Part shown: positions 26,167 to 35,198 of the stretch, piece after piece | How positions within the stretch are numbered: the first letter of the stretch is position 1 | How the letters are laid out: every line of letters starts with the position of its first letter | Assembly (NCBI GenBank): GCA_905221605.1 | Contig: CAJNDS010002691.1 | Span: 192,001 to 256,000 of the forward strand | Direction of reading: 5' to 3' | Origin: Symbiodinium natans | Lineage: Eukaryota; Sar; Dinophyceae; Suessiales; Symbiodiniaceae | Length of the DNA stretch: 64,000 nt | Notes under the pieces: generated by a model | Databases searched by the model: none | Seen by the model: the letters and a program-made list of their open reading frames with translations, nothing else | Told to the model about the DNA's origin: nothing | Made by a program: the position numbers and the translations under genes

Positions 26167-26188
26167 ACACACACACACACACACACAC
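25837..26188. repeat. (CA)n-rich microsatellite, left flank of the Penelope-like element
   Basis: About 350 bp of CA dinucleotides with CG, CCA and CAAA interruptions. Long open frames of Thr-His or Val-Cys across it are artefacts of the repeat. It runs directly into the left pseudo-LTR without intervening unique sequence, and similar (CA)n lies beyond the right pseudo-LTR. This indicates that the element lies in a CA microsatellite. Confidence 0.95.
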
Positions 26189-26643
26189 TGGTATGTGTGT
26201 GACTCTCGTGGAAAGGAATGTAGATGCGTAATGTCATACTTGATACGAGATGGTCTTGACATTCGAAATGCATACTGGTGCTAGACATTCTTTGTGGGCT
26301 CATTGACCTTGGGGTACCTTCGGGAAGTACAACAGCGAGTATGGCAGCAATGTACAGCGAGTGCGAAGATCAACATATCACTTCTTGTCACAGGTACACA
26401 GGGTTGATCAGACCCTGCTTCCAGCATCAGTGGATAGCTTCGTTGGGTGCAGTTTCCACTGTGCTCTGCACCCCCCTGTGATGCACTGAAGCTCTTCATG
26501 TATCATGTCAGAAATCAAGAAGCTTCAAGAAACTTCAATGCTCTCTCATCCTTCATGACTCAAGGAAACATGCAACTCTTGAAATGGCGAGACCATTCTG
26601 TTGTGGCCGCAGCAGTGCGGTTGTCACACACACACACACACAC
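26183..26643 (-). repeat. pseudo-LTR, 3' copy
   Basis: Direct repeat of 34414-34864 in the same orientation. Differences are mostly transitions (for example near 26201, 26259, 26309, 26335, 26458 and 26473). In element orientation both copies begin with a (TG)n run and end in ACATACCAGTGTGT. I found no LTR-retrotransposon features such as a primer-binding site. Confidence 0.93.
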
Positions 26644-26663
26644 CCTCCCCTAAACGGAGAGGG
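26643..26663. other. small hairpin at the 3' end of the element body
   Basis: CCCTCCCC-TAAAC-GGAGAGGG can pair as a 7-8 bp stem with one internal mismatch, directly abutting the 3' pseudo-LTR. A second hairpin with a 5-bp stem (ACCCC-ATA-GGGGT, 34401-34413) abuts the 5' pseudo-LTR. Their role is unknown; they may mark the element boundaries. Confidence 0.5.
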
Positions 26664-26798
26664 TAATAGGATCGCGAGCTGAAGGACCTCAGTGCAATGA
26701 ACTTGGTAGATTTGCTGGCAAAGGCAATGTGTTGTGGCTGAAACAAATACTGCAGAGAGCAAGCACACTCCATCATGTTTTCAGTCAATGCAAGAAAG

Positions 26799-27179
26799 TC
26801 AATCGATGTCAATACAGCCACCTGGATTCGCTTGTAGATGCCAGAGGCTATGATTTTTCGCCACACTTTCAGTGATGCGCACATTTGAGTCGTGCGTCCC
26901 TGTGGTGCTTGACCCGGGACGGGAAATGTCCAAAGAGAATTCCTGGTGGAGAAAAGATTCAAATTCACCATTCGCTCTGCGCACTTGTTCAGTCCATGGG
27001 GGTGCGGCATCTGTGCTTTCATGCTGAGGCCACACTGTTGATGTGACTGCAGACCAAGGAAGATGATGAGGAGGATTTGGTTCCTCAACATACAAGCCGA
27101 AGTCCTCGAGAACCTGTTCCTGCAAAAATTCCGTCAATCCGTCACACATGTTATCGAACGCTGCAGCATGTAAGGCCAT
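26799..27179 (-). CDS. small ORF downstream of RT, unknown function
   Basis: A 126-codon frame between the RT ORF and the 3' pseudo-LTR. It begins MALHAAAFDNMCDGLTEFLQ and ends GGCIDID. The N-terminal third is acidic and could form an amphipathic helix (GLTEFLQEQVLEDFGLYVEE); the rest is Pro/Ser/Thr-rich. I recognise no family. Its composition resembles a real protein more than the surrounding chance frames. It could be a separate ORF, or an exon or frame-shifted continuation of the coiled-coil ORF just upstream. Confidence 0.4.
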   Translation of the reverse strand: MALHAAAFDNMCDGLTEFLQEQVLEDFGLYVEEPNPPHHLPWSAVTSTVWPQHESTDAAPPWTEQVRRANGEFESFLHQEFSLDISRPGSSTTGTHDSNVRITESVAKNHSLWHLQANPGGCIDID

Positions 27180-27379
27180 GGCATGGACTTTACAAGTTCT
27201 TGGACCAAAATCTTGAGAAGACGAGAGCGAGACATTAACAACACGGGCAGTGAGTACCTAGTCACCTGGCAAAGTCGCGAAAAGCATCTTCTTTGTCGAG
27301 ATAATGCACCGAATGCCTGGTTGAATTTGAAACCTGTCATGGTGAAACCATGCGCAGGAATTGCTTTAGGCAGTCTCAT

Positions 27380-27634
27380 TCACGTAGAGGACGCGAGCAG
27401 TCGTTCTAGGACAGTGACCCTGTTGTTCAACGCCCGAATGTCTGCCTCCGTGCGCTCCATGTAGTCTGCTAGAGTGTGGCGGAAATTCTGCGAGAGCGTG
27501 ATGTCCTCTCCTGACAATGATGAAGAAGAAGAAGGAGGAGTACTTGCCGATGAACTGCCTTGAAGAACCTCAAGCAGGGCTTCTATTACCTGCTGTCGAC
27601 GAACTTCGCGTTGTTCGGGAGTCAAACCTTCCAT
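27380..27634 (-). CDS. small coiled-coil ORF downstream of RT
   Basis: An 84-codon frame starting MEGLTPEQREVRRQQVIEAL; an in-frame ATG at 27724 would add 30 less protein-like residues. The N-terminal charged helix is followed by a Ser-rich linker (about residues 30-48). A C-terminal segment with heptad-like leucines and valines (TEADIRALNNRVTVLERLL) is predicted by eye to be a coiled coil, suggesting self-assembly or protein binding. It lies about 180 bp after the RT stop codon on the same strand. Canonical PLEs are not known to me to carry such an ORF. Function unknown. Confidence 0.5.
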   Translation of the reverse strand: MEGLTPEQREVRRQQVIEALLEVLQGSSSASTPPSSSSSLSGEDITLSQNFRHTLADYMERTEADIRALNNRVTVLERLLASST

Positions 27635-27810
27635 GTTGTCGGCACACGTTGACCTAAGAGGTAACCTAGGACCTACTTTGACCTGAAGAGCACGATATGC
27701 ATGTACGAGAGGAGAAGAATGCACATGCTGAAAAAAAGGAAAATGTCCATGACTAAACTGTCAAGCAAGCACTCGCAACTTTGAACATCGGTGGTTGTCT
27801 TGAGATGAGA

Positions 27811-30800
27811 TCAAGGCACTCTGTGGAGGCTGCAAAGGTGACACAAAATATTTGACAAATCCATGGAGGAATAACCCTGTTGTTCGTACAGGGTTTGAAG
27901 AGAACGCAATTGCGACCTGATATGCAGCCGCGGGCGAACAAATCGGCAAATCAAGTATGCTTGAGACCTGAAACTACTGAGGAGATTGTTTTTCCCACAA
28001 ACGGAATGAACTCCTCGTATCTGGCCTGGTCTGTTGGGAAGCTCCATCAACATAGCGCGTTGATCTGCGTCACAGTGGAAGCCCAGCACCTTTGTGTCAG
28101 AGACGTTCTCGAGCATCAATGGTGGTTCAAACCAATCCAGCCTTTGAAAATGTCGATATGCATCGGTGTCGAAGTCAGCTTTGATGCCCATAAGGATTCT
28201 GTTATCCACATATCTCAGGCAAAGAGGAAGGTCTGCACGCGTGGGGATACCTTGCGTTACTCGATTCCAACGATCCTCATGAACAACTGCAACAGCACTG
28301 CAGAGAGCCGGTGCTAGTTGAGAACCCATCGAGGCTCCCTGAACCTGTTGTACCACGGAGGAACCTACACAGAGTACAGCTGTCTTCAAAAGATAGTGTA
28401 CAAGCATTGGAAGGTCCTTGAGCACAACTTGGTAATGTCGATGAGCATGTCGACGGAAGTGTCCTCGAAACACTCGGTTGATGCGATCTGCCTGTCGAAT
28501 GGAAACCGAAAGTTCTTGATCAAGAGCAACATTCTCAGCTTCGCTGTACCGATAGACAAGGTATTCAATTGAGTCAAGAATGCGAGAATGAGGGACTGCA
28601 CTATAGAACCCAGCAAGATCTTGTTGACGTAGTTCCATCTCCTCACGGAGTGTCGACCTCTGCAGCACCTGCCAAATCTGTCGGAGTACATACTGACAAG
28701 AGGGAAGGGAGTGAGTTCGTCCAAAGACTCTGCAGGTGAGCAACATTGTGGCTACAGCAACCACCGAAGAGAGTTTCGCATTCCAGGTGTGTGAATAAGC
28801 AACAATCGGTCTTGCTCCGCACCACTTCTTGGATTCTTTAGGTAACAGGTAGGCTTGAGGGAGGCGTTTGCGTCGGAGCACCAAGGTGTGATAGGAGCCA
28901 AGTTGAGCACGAGTCGCTGCTAAGACCTGGGACAGTGTACATGCTGCTGCTTGAGGTAGCGGTCGAAAGATCTTGCCTTCGAAGAACGTTTTGAGCAGTA
29001 AGTAGTGAAATTGCACTGGACACGCAAGGTGAAGTTCCGTTGGATGATGATCTGCTGGAAAAGTAACCCAAGTCTTGAGGATCCTATGAGCAGCACGAAG
29101 TTGCTGTACTGTCTGATGTGAGGGTCCTGTCCTGGTTTGTTGTTGTAGGTGATCTTGTAGGAAAACCCACCATGCGGTAATCGATGACGGGGGACAAGCT
29201 CGACTCCAGCGTTTGAACGCGGTCATTTGCAACCTGACAAACCTGCCACTGTCAAGAGCCACCGGATCCTTCATGTTGCTCAAGAGAATAGCAGGAAAAT
29301 GGTCAGGAAGAAGAGTGACTGGTTGACTCGCACTGCAGAGAATGTGATTCCAGGGAGTCCTGGGAAGAGTGGGAAACTGACCACATGTGCAAGTCGGGAC
29401 GGTTGATGGAGACCATTCCGCAATGAATGACCGATGATTGAACAATGAGGAACCCAAAGTCGGATTGGCGACTTCCGCAATCTGAGCCTTGGGTAGATGA
29501 TACGGTGGGAACCACTCTTGGTGGTTTTCCACGAATTGTTTCAACCAGTCCTTGGCCGTCCTGATGAAACCTGTGGGAGTCTCGTTGATGCGCAACGGAA
29601 AGCTTCGAGGAGGTAAATCTGTTCCTCGAAACCGCAGGATCTGACGAAGTTGATCATGTGCTCGACTTCGGGGGAGTGCATCAAGATGAGGAAGAAGTCT
29701 GAGCAGGTAAAAGACAAACGAAGTGCTCACCGCAGCACTCCGAAGTAGCCGAGACACATTGAACTTCTCAGAAGTGTTACTGCCTAATCTGTTGAGTAAG
29801 TCGAGGTGTTGGGCTGTCTCCTGAAAGTCCATCTGACATTCAGACAATCGCATCCTGGCCAGCATTCGCAGTCGCCGTCGATGAGCACGTTGACCTGGCT
29901 TGCCTGTGCAACAATGGTCCGACCTGAAAGTGGGGAGTGGTACTCCTAACTTCTTGAGACGTCGATGCACATAGGGAGCATTCAACTGAGCTCGGAATTG
30001 CACAATGATGGATGCTTCGATGGACCGCAACAAGGAAACTTGCGAACAGGCACGCAAGACAACCGGGAAGAAATCATGGTATGAATCCGTCAGATGCCAA
30101 TACTGTAACGCGGGCTCAAAGTAGGCCTGTCGTTCTCTTCGTACCTGAACAAACTTTGACAAACGAGTCTGTTCGCGTTTGGACATGTCAGCATCTGTGC
30201 TGCCGATGTACCACAAGCGTCGAAAAGGATGTACACGTAGATAAAGAACTTGGTTCTGGCAATGCCACTCAAAAGGATAATGGAAGGGAACCGAAAATTG
30301 CTTGCACAAACGAAGAGCATCAGTAAGTTGTCGGGTATGCCAAACGCGAAAGTAGACATGAAAAACGTAGAAGAAAGCCAAAAGCCATTGAACGCGAAGT
30401 GAAACCTCAGTGGGCATCCCGTGAGTGCGTACCATCCAGACTGTGAGTTGCAAGACCTGGAACAAAACTGGCAGTACTCTACGAAGCCACTGTCGTAGTT
30501 GCTTGCTTAAAGTTGATCGAGTGGTTTGACCCACTCGATCAAGTAGCCACTCTCTCAAAGTCACACAAGCCGCAATGAGCTTGTTGACTAAGTTGGCATT
30601 GTTCTTGATGGGCGATGCAGCCTCCATGTCTAGGCCCCATTCGACCAAAGTGGAGGCTCGATCCGGTAAGACTCCTGCCGGTGCTTTTTGCAAGAGTTCT
30701 ACAAGCTCTTTGGTCAGAGCTGCATGCTTGTTCTTCTTTTCTTGGGTAGACATCTTGGCGCGAATCCATCCGTTGATGGATTGTGCCGAAGTGCTGGAGG

Positions 30801-31824
30801 GGCCTGACTGCAATGTCTGGTTTTCATCCTGCCGACGCTGAAAGATCTTGTACTGGTCGACCAACTGCTGATTCTCTGAAGAAACACCTGCCGCTGCTGG
30901 AAGGTCTGAGGATGTAGCTGGTGCCGACATGGATTGTTTCAACCGATCATTTTCCGCTTGAAGTTTTTGCAACTTCTGAAGCAAAGATGATGATTCAGCT
31001 TGAGGAACAAACTTGACCATCTCGTTGGCGATTCGTTGAGTCAGGAACTCGATCAACTTGAATCGGTATGACCAGTCCGTGAGGTCCTTGTTGCCCTGAT
31101 GGTTGATCTCTGAAGCATGGTTGTCATGTGCCCACTTAACCATATGGTTGACCTCAAGCTTGGGAATGGAATCACGCATGCTCTTGGCCAACAAGGAGTG
31201 GAAAACTGCCTCTTGTCTGCTACGAAAGACCTCGATCGACACTGGTTTCCCTGAGGCTATCAACCGCATCGGCCAACCTGCAAGTCCTTGATGAAGCAAT
31301 GTTGCCACTGGTACCAGATGACACGGCATGCCGTCGATGCCTATGTTTCGCGAAAACTCAGAGGCAACAATTGCACGAGGCAAGGAGTAGCCATAGGTGG
31401 TGGTAGTGTCGATGAAGGAGCGATCGGATCGAAATGAACTAGGCAACTGATGTGCTTCTTCGGCCCTTTCTTGAAGAAATCGTCGCCAACTGTTTGAAGA
31501 TGTTGTCCTTACTCGGTCCGGAGAATCTCGATGTCGGTGTTCTTGAGGTGTGTAGGTTCTTCTGGAGGACGAATGGTCCTGACGAGAGCGAGATCTTGCC
31601 CTTCGAGCAGCTTCAAACATGGTCGAACCTCGTCGCCTCAGTTGTTCTTGGGTGTTCCGGGAGATGGCAGGACGTGACGGTCTGGATCGGCTATCTTCTC
31701 TGGTTCTATGTGGCCGAGTAGACATCTGTGGAGTAATCGTTGATGATCGCCACGTGTGACTGCTTCGTTCTGACCGCGGAACATGTCGAGGAGAGCCTCT
31801 AGAAGATCTGCTTCGTCGATCCAT
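27811..31824 (-). CDS. Penelope-like polyprotein: GIY-YIG-type nuclease domain plus reverse transcriptase
   Basis: Uninterrupted frame of 1402 codons from 32019. I choose the inner ATG at 31824 (MDRRSRSSRG, 1336 aa) because the first 65 residues are hydrophobic and atypical; the longer form cannot be excluded. Residue numbers below count from 32019. 67-180: Arg/Ser-rich, basic. 345-363: short coiled coil. 505-560: hydrophobic helices. 591-682: GIY-YIG-like domain (VLYL, then YIGST at 604-608, R615, E668, LN at 679-680). 877-895: CxC...HxxC cluster, possibly zinc-binding. 1050-1390: RT with LPK...RPIV (1059-1072), motif A QQDLAGFYSAVP (D1134), motif B QGASMGSQLAP (1227-1237) and motif C RYVDN (1269-1273). 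Motif C reads DN where most RTs have DD. The domains fit target-primed reverse transcription by a PLE. Activity is unproven. Confidence 0.85.
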   Translation of the reverse strand: MDRRSRSSRGSPRHVPRSERSSHTWRSSTITPQMSTRPHRTREDSRSRPSRPAISRNTQEQLRRRGSTMFEAARRARSRSRQDHSSSRRTYTPQEHRHRDSPDRVRTTSSNSWRRFLQERAEEAHQLPSSFRSDRSFIDTTTTYGYSLPRAIVASEFSRNIGIDGMPCHLVPVATLLHQGLAGWPMRLIASGKPVSIEVFRSRQEAVFHSLLAKSMRDSIPKLEVNHMVKWAHDNHASEINHQGNKDLTDWSYRFKLIEFLTQRIANEMVKFVPQAESSSLLQKLQKLQAENDRLKQSMSAPATSSDLPAAAGVSSENQQLVDQYKIFQRRQDENQTLQSGPSSTSAQSINGWIRAKMSTQEKKNKHAALTKELVELLQKAPAGVLPDRASTLVEWGLDMEAASPIKNNANLVNKLIAACVTLREWLLDRVGQTTRSTLSKQLRQWLRRVLPVLFQVLQLTVWMVRTHGMPTEVSLRVQWLLAFFYVFHVYFRVWHTRQLTDALRLCKQFSVPFHYPFEWHCQNQVLYLRVHPFRRLWYIGSTDADMSKREQTRLSKFVQVRRERQAYFEPALQYWHLTDSYHDFFPVVLRACSQVSLLRSIEASIIVQFRAQLNAPYVHRRLKKLGVPLPTFRSDHCCTGKPGQRAHRRRLRMLARMRLSECQMDFQETAQHLDLLNRLGSNTSEKFNVSRLLRSAAVSTSFVFYLLRLLPHLDALPRSRAHDQLRQILRFRGTDLPPRSFPLRINETPTGFIRTAKDWLKQFVENHQEWFPPYHLPKAQIAEVANPTLGSSLFNHRSFIAEWSPSTVPTCTCGQFPTLPRTPWNHILCSASQPVTLLPDHFPAILLSNMKDPVALDSGRFVRLQMTAFKRWSRACPPSSITAWWVFLQDHLQQQTRTGPSHQTVQQLRAAHRILKTWVTFPADHHPTELHLACPVQFHYLLLKTFFEGKIFRPLPQAAACTLSQVLAATRAQLGSYHTLVLRRKRLPQAYLLPKESKKWCGARPIVAYSHTWNAKLSSVVAVATMLLTCRVFGRTHSLPSCQYVLRQIWQVLQRSTLREEMELRQQDLAGFYSAVPHSRILDSIEYLVYRYSEAENVALDQELSVSIRQADRINRVFRGHFRRHAHRHYQVVLKDLPMLVHYLLKTAVLCVGSSVVQQVQGASMGSQLAPALCSAVAVVHEDRWNRVTQGIPTRADLPLCLRYVDNRILMGIKADFDTDAYRHFQRLDWFEPPLMLENVSDTKVLGFHCDADQRAMLMELPNRPGQIRGVHSVCGKNNLLSSFRSQAYLICRFVRPRLHIRSQLRSLQTLYEQQGYSSMDLSNILCHLCSLHRVP

Positions 31825-32019
31825 GTCTGCAAAAGTTGCTAGTTGATTCCCTACCGAGGTCTGGTGGAATTTGATCCCAGTAAGCAAAATGCAGACAGCC
31901 CTAGTCAAGCAGAGACAGAGGAGAGAAGGGAGGAGAGACAAGCCAGGAGAAAGATGGGGAAAGCAACTTTGCTGCATATTAAGACCGAGACGATGTTGAA
32001 GTCGATCGTTGACCTGCAC

Positions 32020-32446
32020 ATGTTCGGGGAGTCAGATCAATCTGTCTCCAATAACTGACGAAGCTGACTTCTGCGCTTACATGAACCACAAGCACATCAT
32101 TGAACTCGCACAGCAAAGAGTCATTATTTTTCAGGAGACATGACGGCAGTACAAAAGTCAGACGGCACTGCTGCATTGCAGGGAAGAATAGTTGAGCTAA
32201 TTGTGTATCACAATGCTCGTGCAAAAGCAAAGAGACGGATCACTGAATGCTCGGCATGCATTGTCCATCGCTCAGGACCACTGACTGCACCTGTCCGTGC
32301 AACAATCCTTTGTTCATCTGAGACATTACGACTAGTCAGTTTATGATGGGAGAACTTGCTGAAGGTCTGTGGGACCACAATGACTCCTTGTTGTCCTTTT
32401 GGAGTCTTCAGCACGCGAGAGAAGATCGTCTGAAGAGTATGCGAGC
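32020..32446. other. spacer between ORF1 and ORF2 of the Penelope-like element
   Basis: About 430 bp with no supported frame on the element strand, apart from the possible 65-codon extension of ORF2 to its right-hand ATG at 32019. I see no ribozyme or terminator motif by eye. Confidence 0.5.
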
Positions 32447-33833
32447 TCACATCTCCAAGAGTTCCCTGGCAATTGAATTCAGTGGTGGGATACTCTGCAT
32501 GAGAACCTTCGATACTTCCACTCCAGGATGAAGGACGAATAAGGAGTCCGATGCTATGCCGAAACCTGCAGACGGATCACATCCATGAGCTCCAACATAA
32601 GAGTACTTGAAGCCTTGGCCAGGATCAATTCCGTCTTCAACGCCAAAGGTTGAAACCTCTGGTGCGTTATACGGTATCAGCAAAATTCGGTAAATGCGAT
32701 CACAGTCGAAGATGGACATCTTGTCCAAGAGAAACATCGACGAATTGCCAGATCCATAAATAATGTCAGCAATCATTTGTCTGGTCTGGAGAGGAAATTT
32801 CGGATCAAGTCGATGAATGCCTGCATACAAATCTTGAGCATCGGAGTCAGAGAAATGATCAGGTTGAGGACGCTCATGCGCTGTCAACTCTGCAAAGCTG
32901 CGAATCTTACGAGTGGCTAACACAGTGCGTGCACTTTCCATCAACTCCTGTGTCATAGATGGAGTCGGTTTGCGCTGGTACGGTTGGTAGCGTCGATCTT
33001 TGCCTGCATGTTTAGGAACAGCGGAAGGTGGGGTAGCAGCTGCTGCTTTAGCCGACAAGCACATGGTGCCCGGTGGAGGAATCACCTGTTGTGAGTTACC
33101 ACCGACGTTTCCAAACTTGGCAGGTGGAGCAGGAACGGGAGGAGTGGAGTACTGCGCAGGAAGAGCAGGGGGAAAGGAGGAACGGGAAGAAGAGAAGGGA
33201 GAGGAGGAGGGAAAGGAAAAGGAGGAGGAGGAGGAAGAGAAGGAGGAGGAGGAACAGGAAGAAGAGAAGGGAGAGGAGGAGGTGGAGGATGAGGACAAGG
33301 GAGGGAGCAGGCTGAGGTGGCGGAGCTGCTGTCCCTGCTGTCGGCATAGTCGGCTGAGATGGTGCAGGTGCAGTCTGTGAAGGATTGGCCCAAGCTTTGT
33401 CTTTCTTCTTGGCCTTCCACGAATCTTTGCTCTGCCACGAACCTTGGTGCCATCCTTGGTCTGACCATTTCTGCCAAGAGCTGTCATCGGTCCACGAGCG
33501 ATGATCCTGTTGACTCCAACTCTTCCACTGATCTTTGTTCCAGTGATACTGCCACTGGTCCTGCTGCCAGTGATCTTGTTGCCAGTTGCCAGTGATCCTG
33601 CTGCCACTGTTGTGATCCCTGCCAATCTTGCTTATCTGTGCCCGAAGTTTGCATAGAACCTGACGAAGGTGCAGCTGCAGTATTACTTGAGACATCTGTA
33701 CGTTTCCGTCGTTGCAAACGATGTTGCAGAGCTTGAGTGGAGGTGCTGTGACGGCGGTGTCTCCTGCGTCGTCGGGATCACGTCCCCTATGTGGAGACTG
33801 CTGCGGCATGGCTGTCGCAAGAGGCATGAGCAT
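32447..33833 (-). pseudogene. ORF1 of the Penelope-like element, W/Q-rich, split over three frames
   Basis: The C-terminal part (about 33170-32447) reads as Pro/Ser-rich linker, a basic YQPYQRKPTPSMTQELMESA stretch, then an ordered-looking domain ending SIPPLNSIARELLEM. Upstream, tryptophan/glutamine-rich repeats (WQQDHWQQDQWQ, then SWQKWSDQGWHQGSW) continue from one frame (about 33660-33600) into a second (about 33600-33310). The reading then passes through a purine-rich low-complexity tract (33176-33302) into the third frame. The repeat motif continues across each break, so I infer one ORF with two frameshifts, either real or sequence errors in low-complexity DNA. No homologous family is known to me; the position upstream of the RT ORF suggests a nucleic-acid-binding ORF1. 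Confidence 0.55.
33176..33302. repeat. GGA/GAA purine-rich tract inside ORF1
   Basis: GGAGGAGGAAAGG-type low complexity on the plus strand, encoding Ser/Phe/Pro runs in the minus frames. Both its frame change and its composition make it a likely site of slippage or assembly error. Confidence 0.9.
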
Positions 33834-34413
33834 GTCAATTCAAGTAAATGAACTTTCGTATCCAAGACCTGAATTGGCATTGAAATGCACTGACATGTGA
33901 AGTTGATGCTTGAAGAAAGCAGCACATAGCTTGATCTTACACAGAGACATGTAAGCCAACGGTCATTGGCTTGCAACATCAGAAAGCAAGCTCCAGAACT
34001 ACCAAAGGAGGTGCGAGAAAGGGATGCATGTCTCTACCGTCTGAAAGGTTCCCTCAGGTACACAATCCAAAGGCAACGACACAAGTCAACTGCTGCACGG
34101 AGATGTGAATGAGGCTGGGAGAGAGAAGGAGGGATAAGTCGAGAAGAGCTTCGAGTGTCGAGCGATGTCATACTGGATCCTGTAACCAACCTACCAAGGC
34201 CCGGCCTAATACTGGAAGTTCGCGAGTGCTGGTAATTCGTGATGAAGAAGGAATGCATGAAGCACTCCTGCCAGTAATACCTTGAGAGTGACTATTTCTG
34301 GCCGGTGGTTCCAGGCCTTCCTGTGGCTCAAGAGCCTTGCTCTGGATAAACCTCTCGTGGGACAAGGCTCACCCGCGGCACATCCGGGCTCACAGGCAAC
34401 CCCATAGGGGTAC
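33834..34413 (-). other. leader of the Penelope-like element
   Basis: About 580 bp between the 5' pseudo-LTR and ORF1, without a supported ORF. It ends next to the pseudo-LTR in a hairpin ACCCC-ATA-GGGGT (34401-34413). It presumably carries the 5' untranslated region or promoter. Confidence 0.5.
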
Positions 34414-34864
34414 ACACTGGTATGTGTGTCACTCTCGTGGAAAGGAATGTAGATGCGTAATGTCATACTTGATACGAGATGGTCTTGACATTCGAAACGC
34501 ATACTGGTGCTAGACATTCTTTGTGGACTCATTGACCTTGGGGTACCTTCGGGAAGTACAACAACGAGTATGGCAGCAATGTACAGCGAGTGCGAAGATC
34601 AACATATCACTTCTTGTCACAGGTACACAGGGTTGATCAGACCCTGCTTCCAGCATCAGTGGATAGCTTCGTTGGGCGCAGTTTCCACTGTGCTCTGCAC
34701 CTCCCTGTGATGCACTGAAGCTCTTCATGTATCATGTCAGAAATCAAGAATCTTCAAGAAACTTCAATGCTCTCTCATCCTTCATGACTCAATGAAACAT
34801 GCAACTCTTGAAATGACGAGACCATTCTGTTGTGGCCGCAGCAGTGCGGTTGTCACACACACAC
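34414..34864 (-). repeat. pseudo-LTR, 5' copy
   Basis: Direct repeat of 26183-26643 (about 98% identity by manual alignment). On its right it runs straight into (CA)n / CACAAA repeats. In element orientation this copy lies upstream of ORF1. Confidence 0.93.
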
Positions 34865-35117
34865 AAACACACAAACACCCACACACCCACACACACACAC
34901 AAACACACAAACACACAAACACACAAACACACAAACACCAACCCACCCACCCACACCCTCACCCNNNNNNNNNNNNNNNNNNNNNNNNNNNNNNNNNNNN
35001 NNNNNNNNNNNNNNNNNNNNNNNNNNNNNNNNNNNNNNNNNNNNNNNNNNNNNNNNNNNNNNNNGCGCACACGCGCACACGCGCACACGCGCACACGCAC
35101 ACACGCACACACGCACA

Positions 35118-35183
<66 letters not shown>

Positions 35184-35198
35184 AACACACACACAAAG
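34853..35198. repeat. (CA)n / (CACAAA)n microsatellite, right flank of the Penelope-like element
   Basis: CA, CACAAA and CACACGCG repeats on both sides of a gap of unknown bases. Together with 25837-26188 it brackets the element. Confidence 0.95.
34965..35064. other. assembly gap, exactly 100 N
   Basis: A run of exactly 100 undetermined bases inside a CA microsatellite; the round number suggests a scaffolding placeholder, so the true length is unknown. Confidence 1.

Larger units (their letters stand above)
26183..34864 (-). mobile_element. Penelope-like retroelement with upstream GIY-YIG domain, in (CA)n
   Basis: About 8.7 kb on the minus strand, bounded by two direct repeats (26183-26643 and 34414-34864) that differ at about nine positions, so roughly 98% identical. 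The order in element orientation is pseudo-LTR, leader (34413-33834), ORF1 (W/Q-rich, frame-broken), ORF2 (GIY-YIG-like domain then RT), a coiled-coil ORF, a small ORF, and the second pseudo-LTR. The body is flanked by short hairpins just inside each repeat (34401-34413 and 26643-26663). Direct (not inverted) pseudo-LTRs and an RT with PLE-type motifs are hallmarks of Penelope-like elements. An N-terminal nuclease matches the permuted Naiad/Chlamys-type clade; to my memory several of those elements favour CA repeats. Family assignment is inference from motifs, not from a search. Confidence 0.82.

Noticed and set aside
25828-26303. Long open frames of His/Thr or Val/Cys over the CA repeats (also 34789-35311 and 40630-40923)
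   Set aside because: They are direct translations of CA/TG dinucleotide runs in all frames and carry no information.
26183-26643. Hammerhead ribozyme in the pseudo-LTR, reported for some Penelope-like elements
   Set aside because: By eye I find no CTGATGA ... GAAA core with suitable stems on either strand of the repeat.
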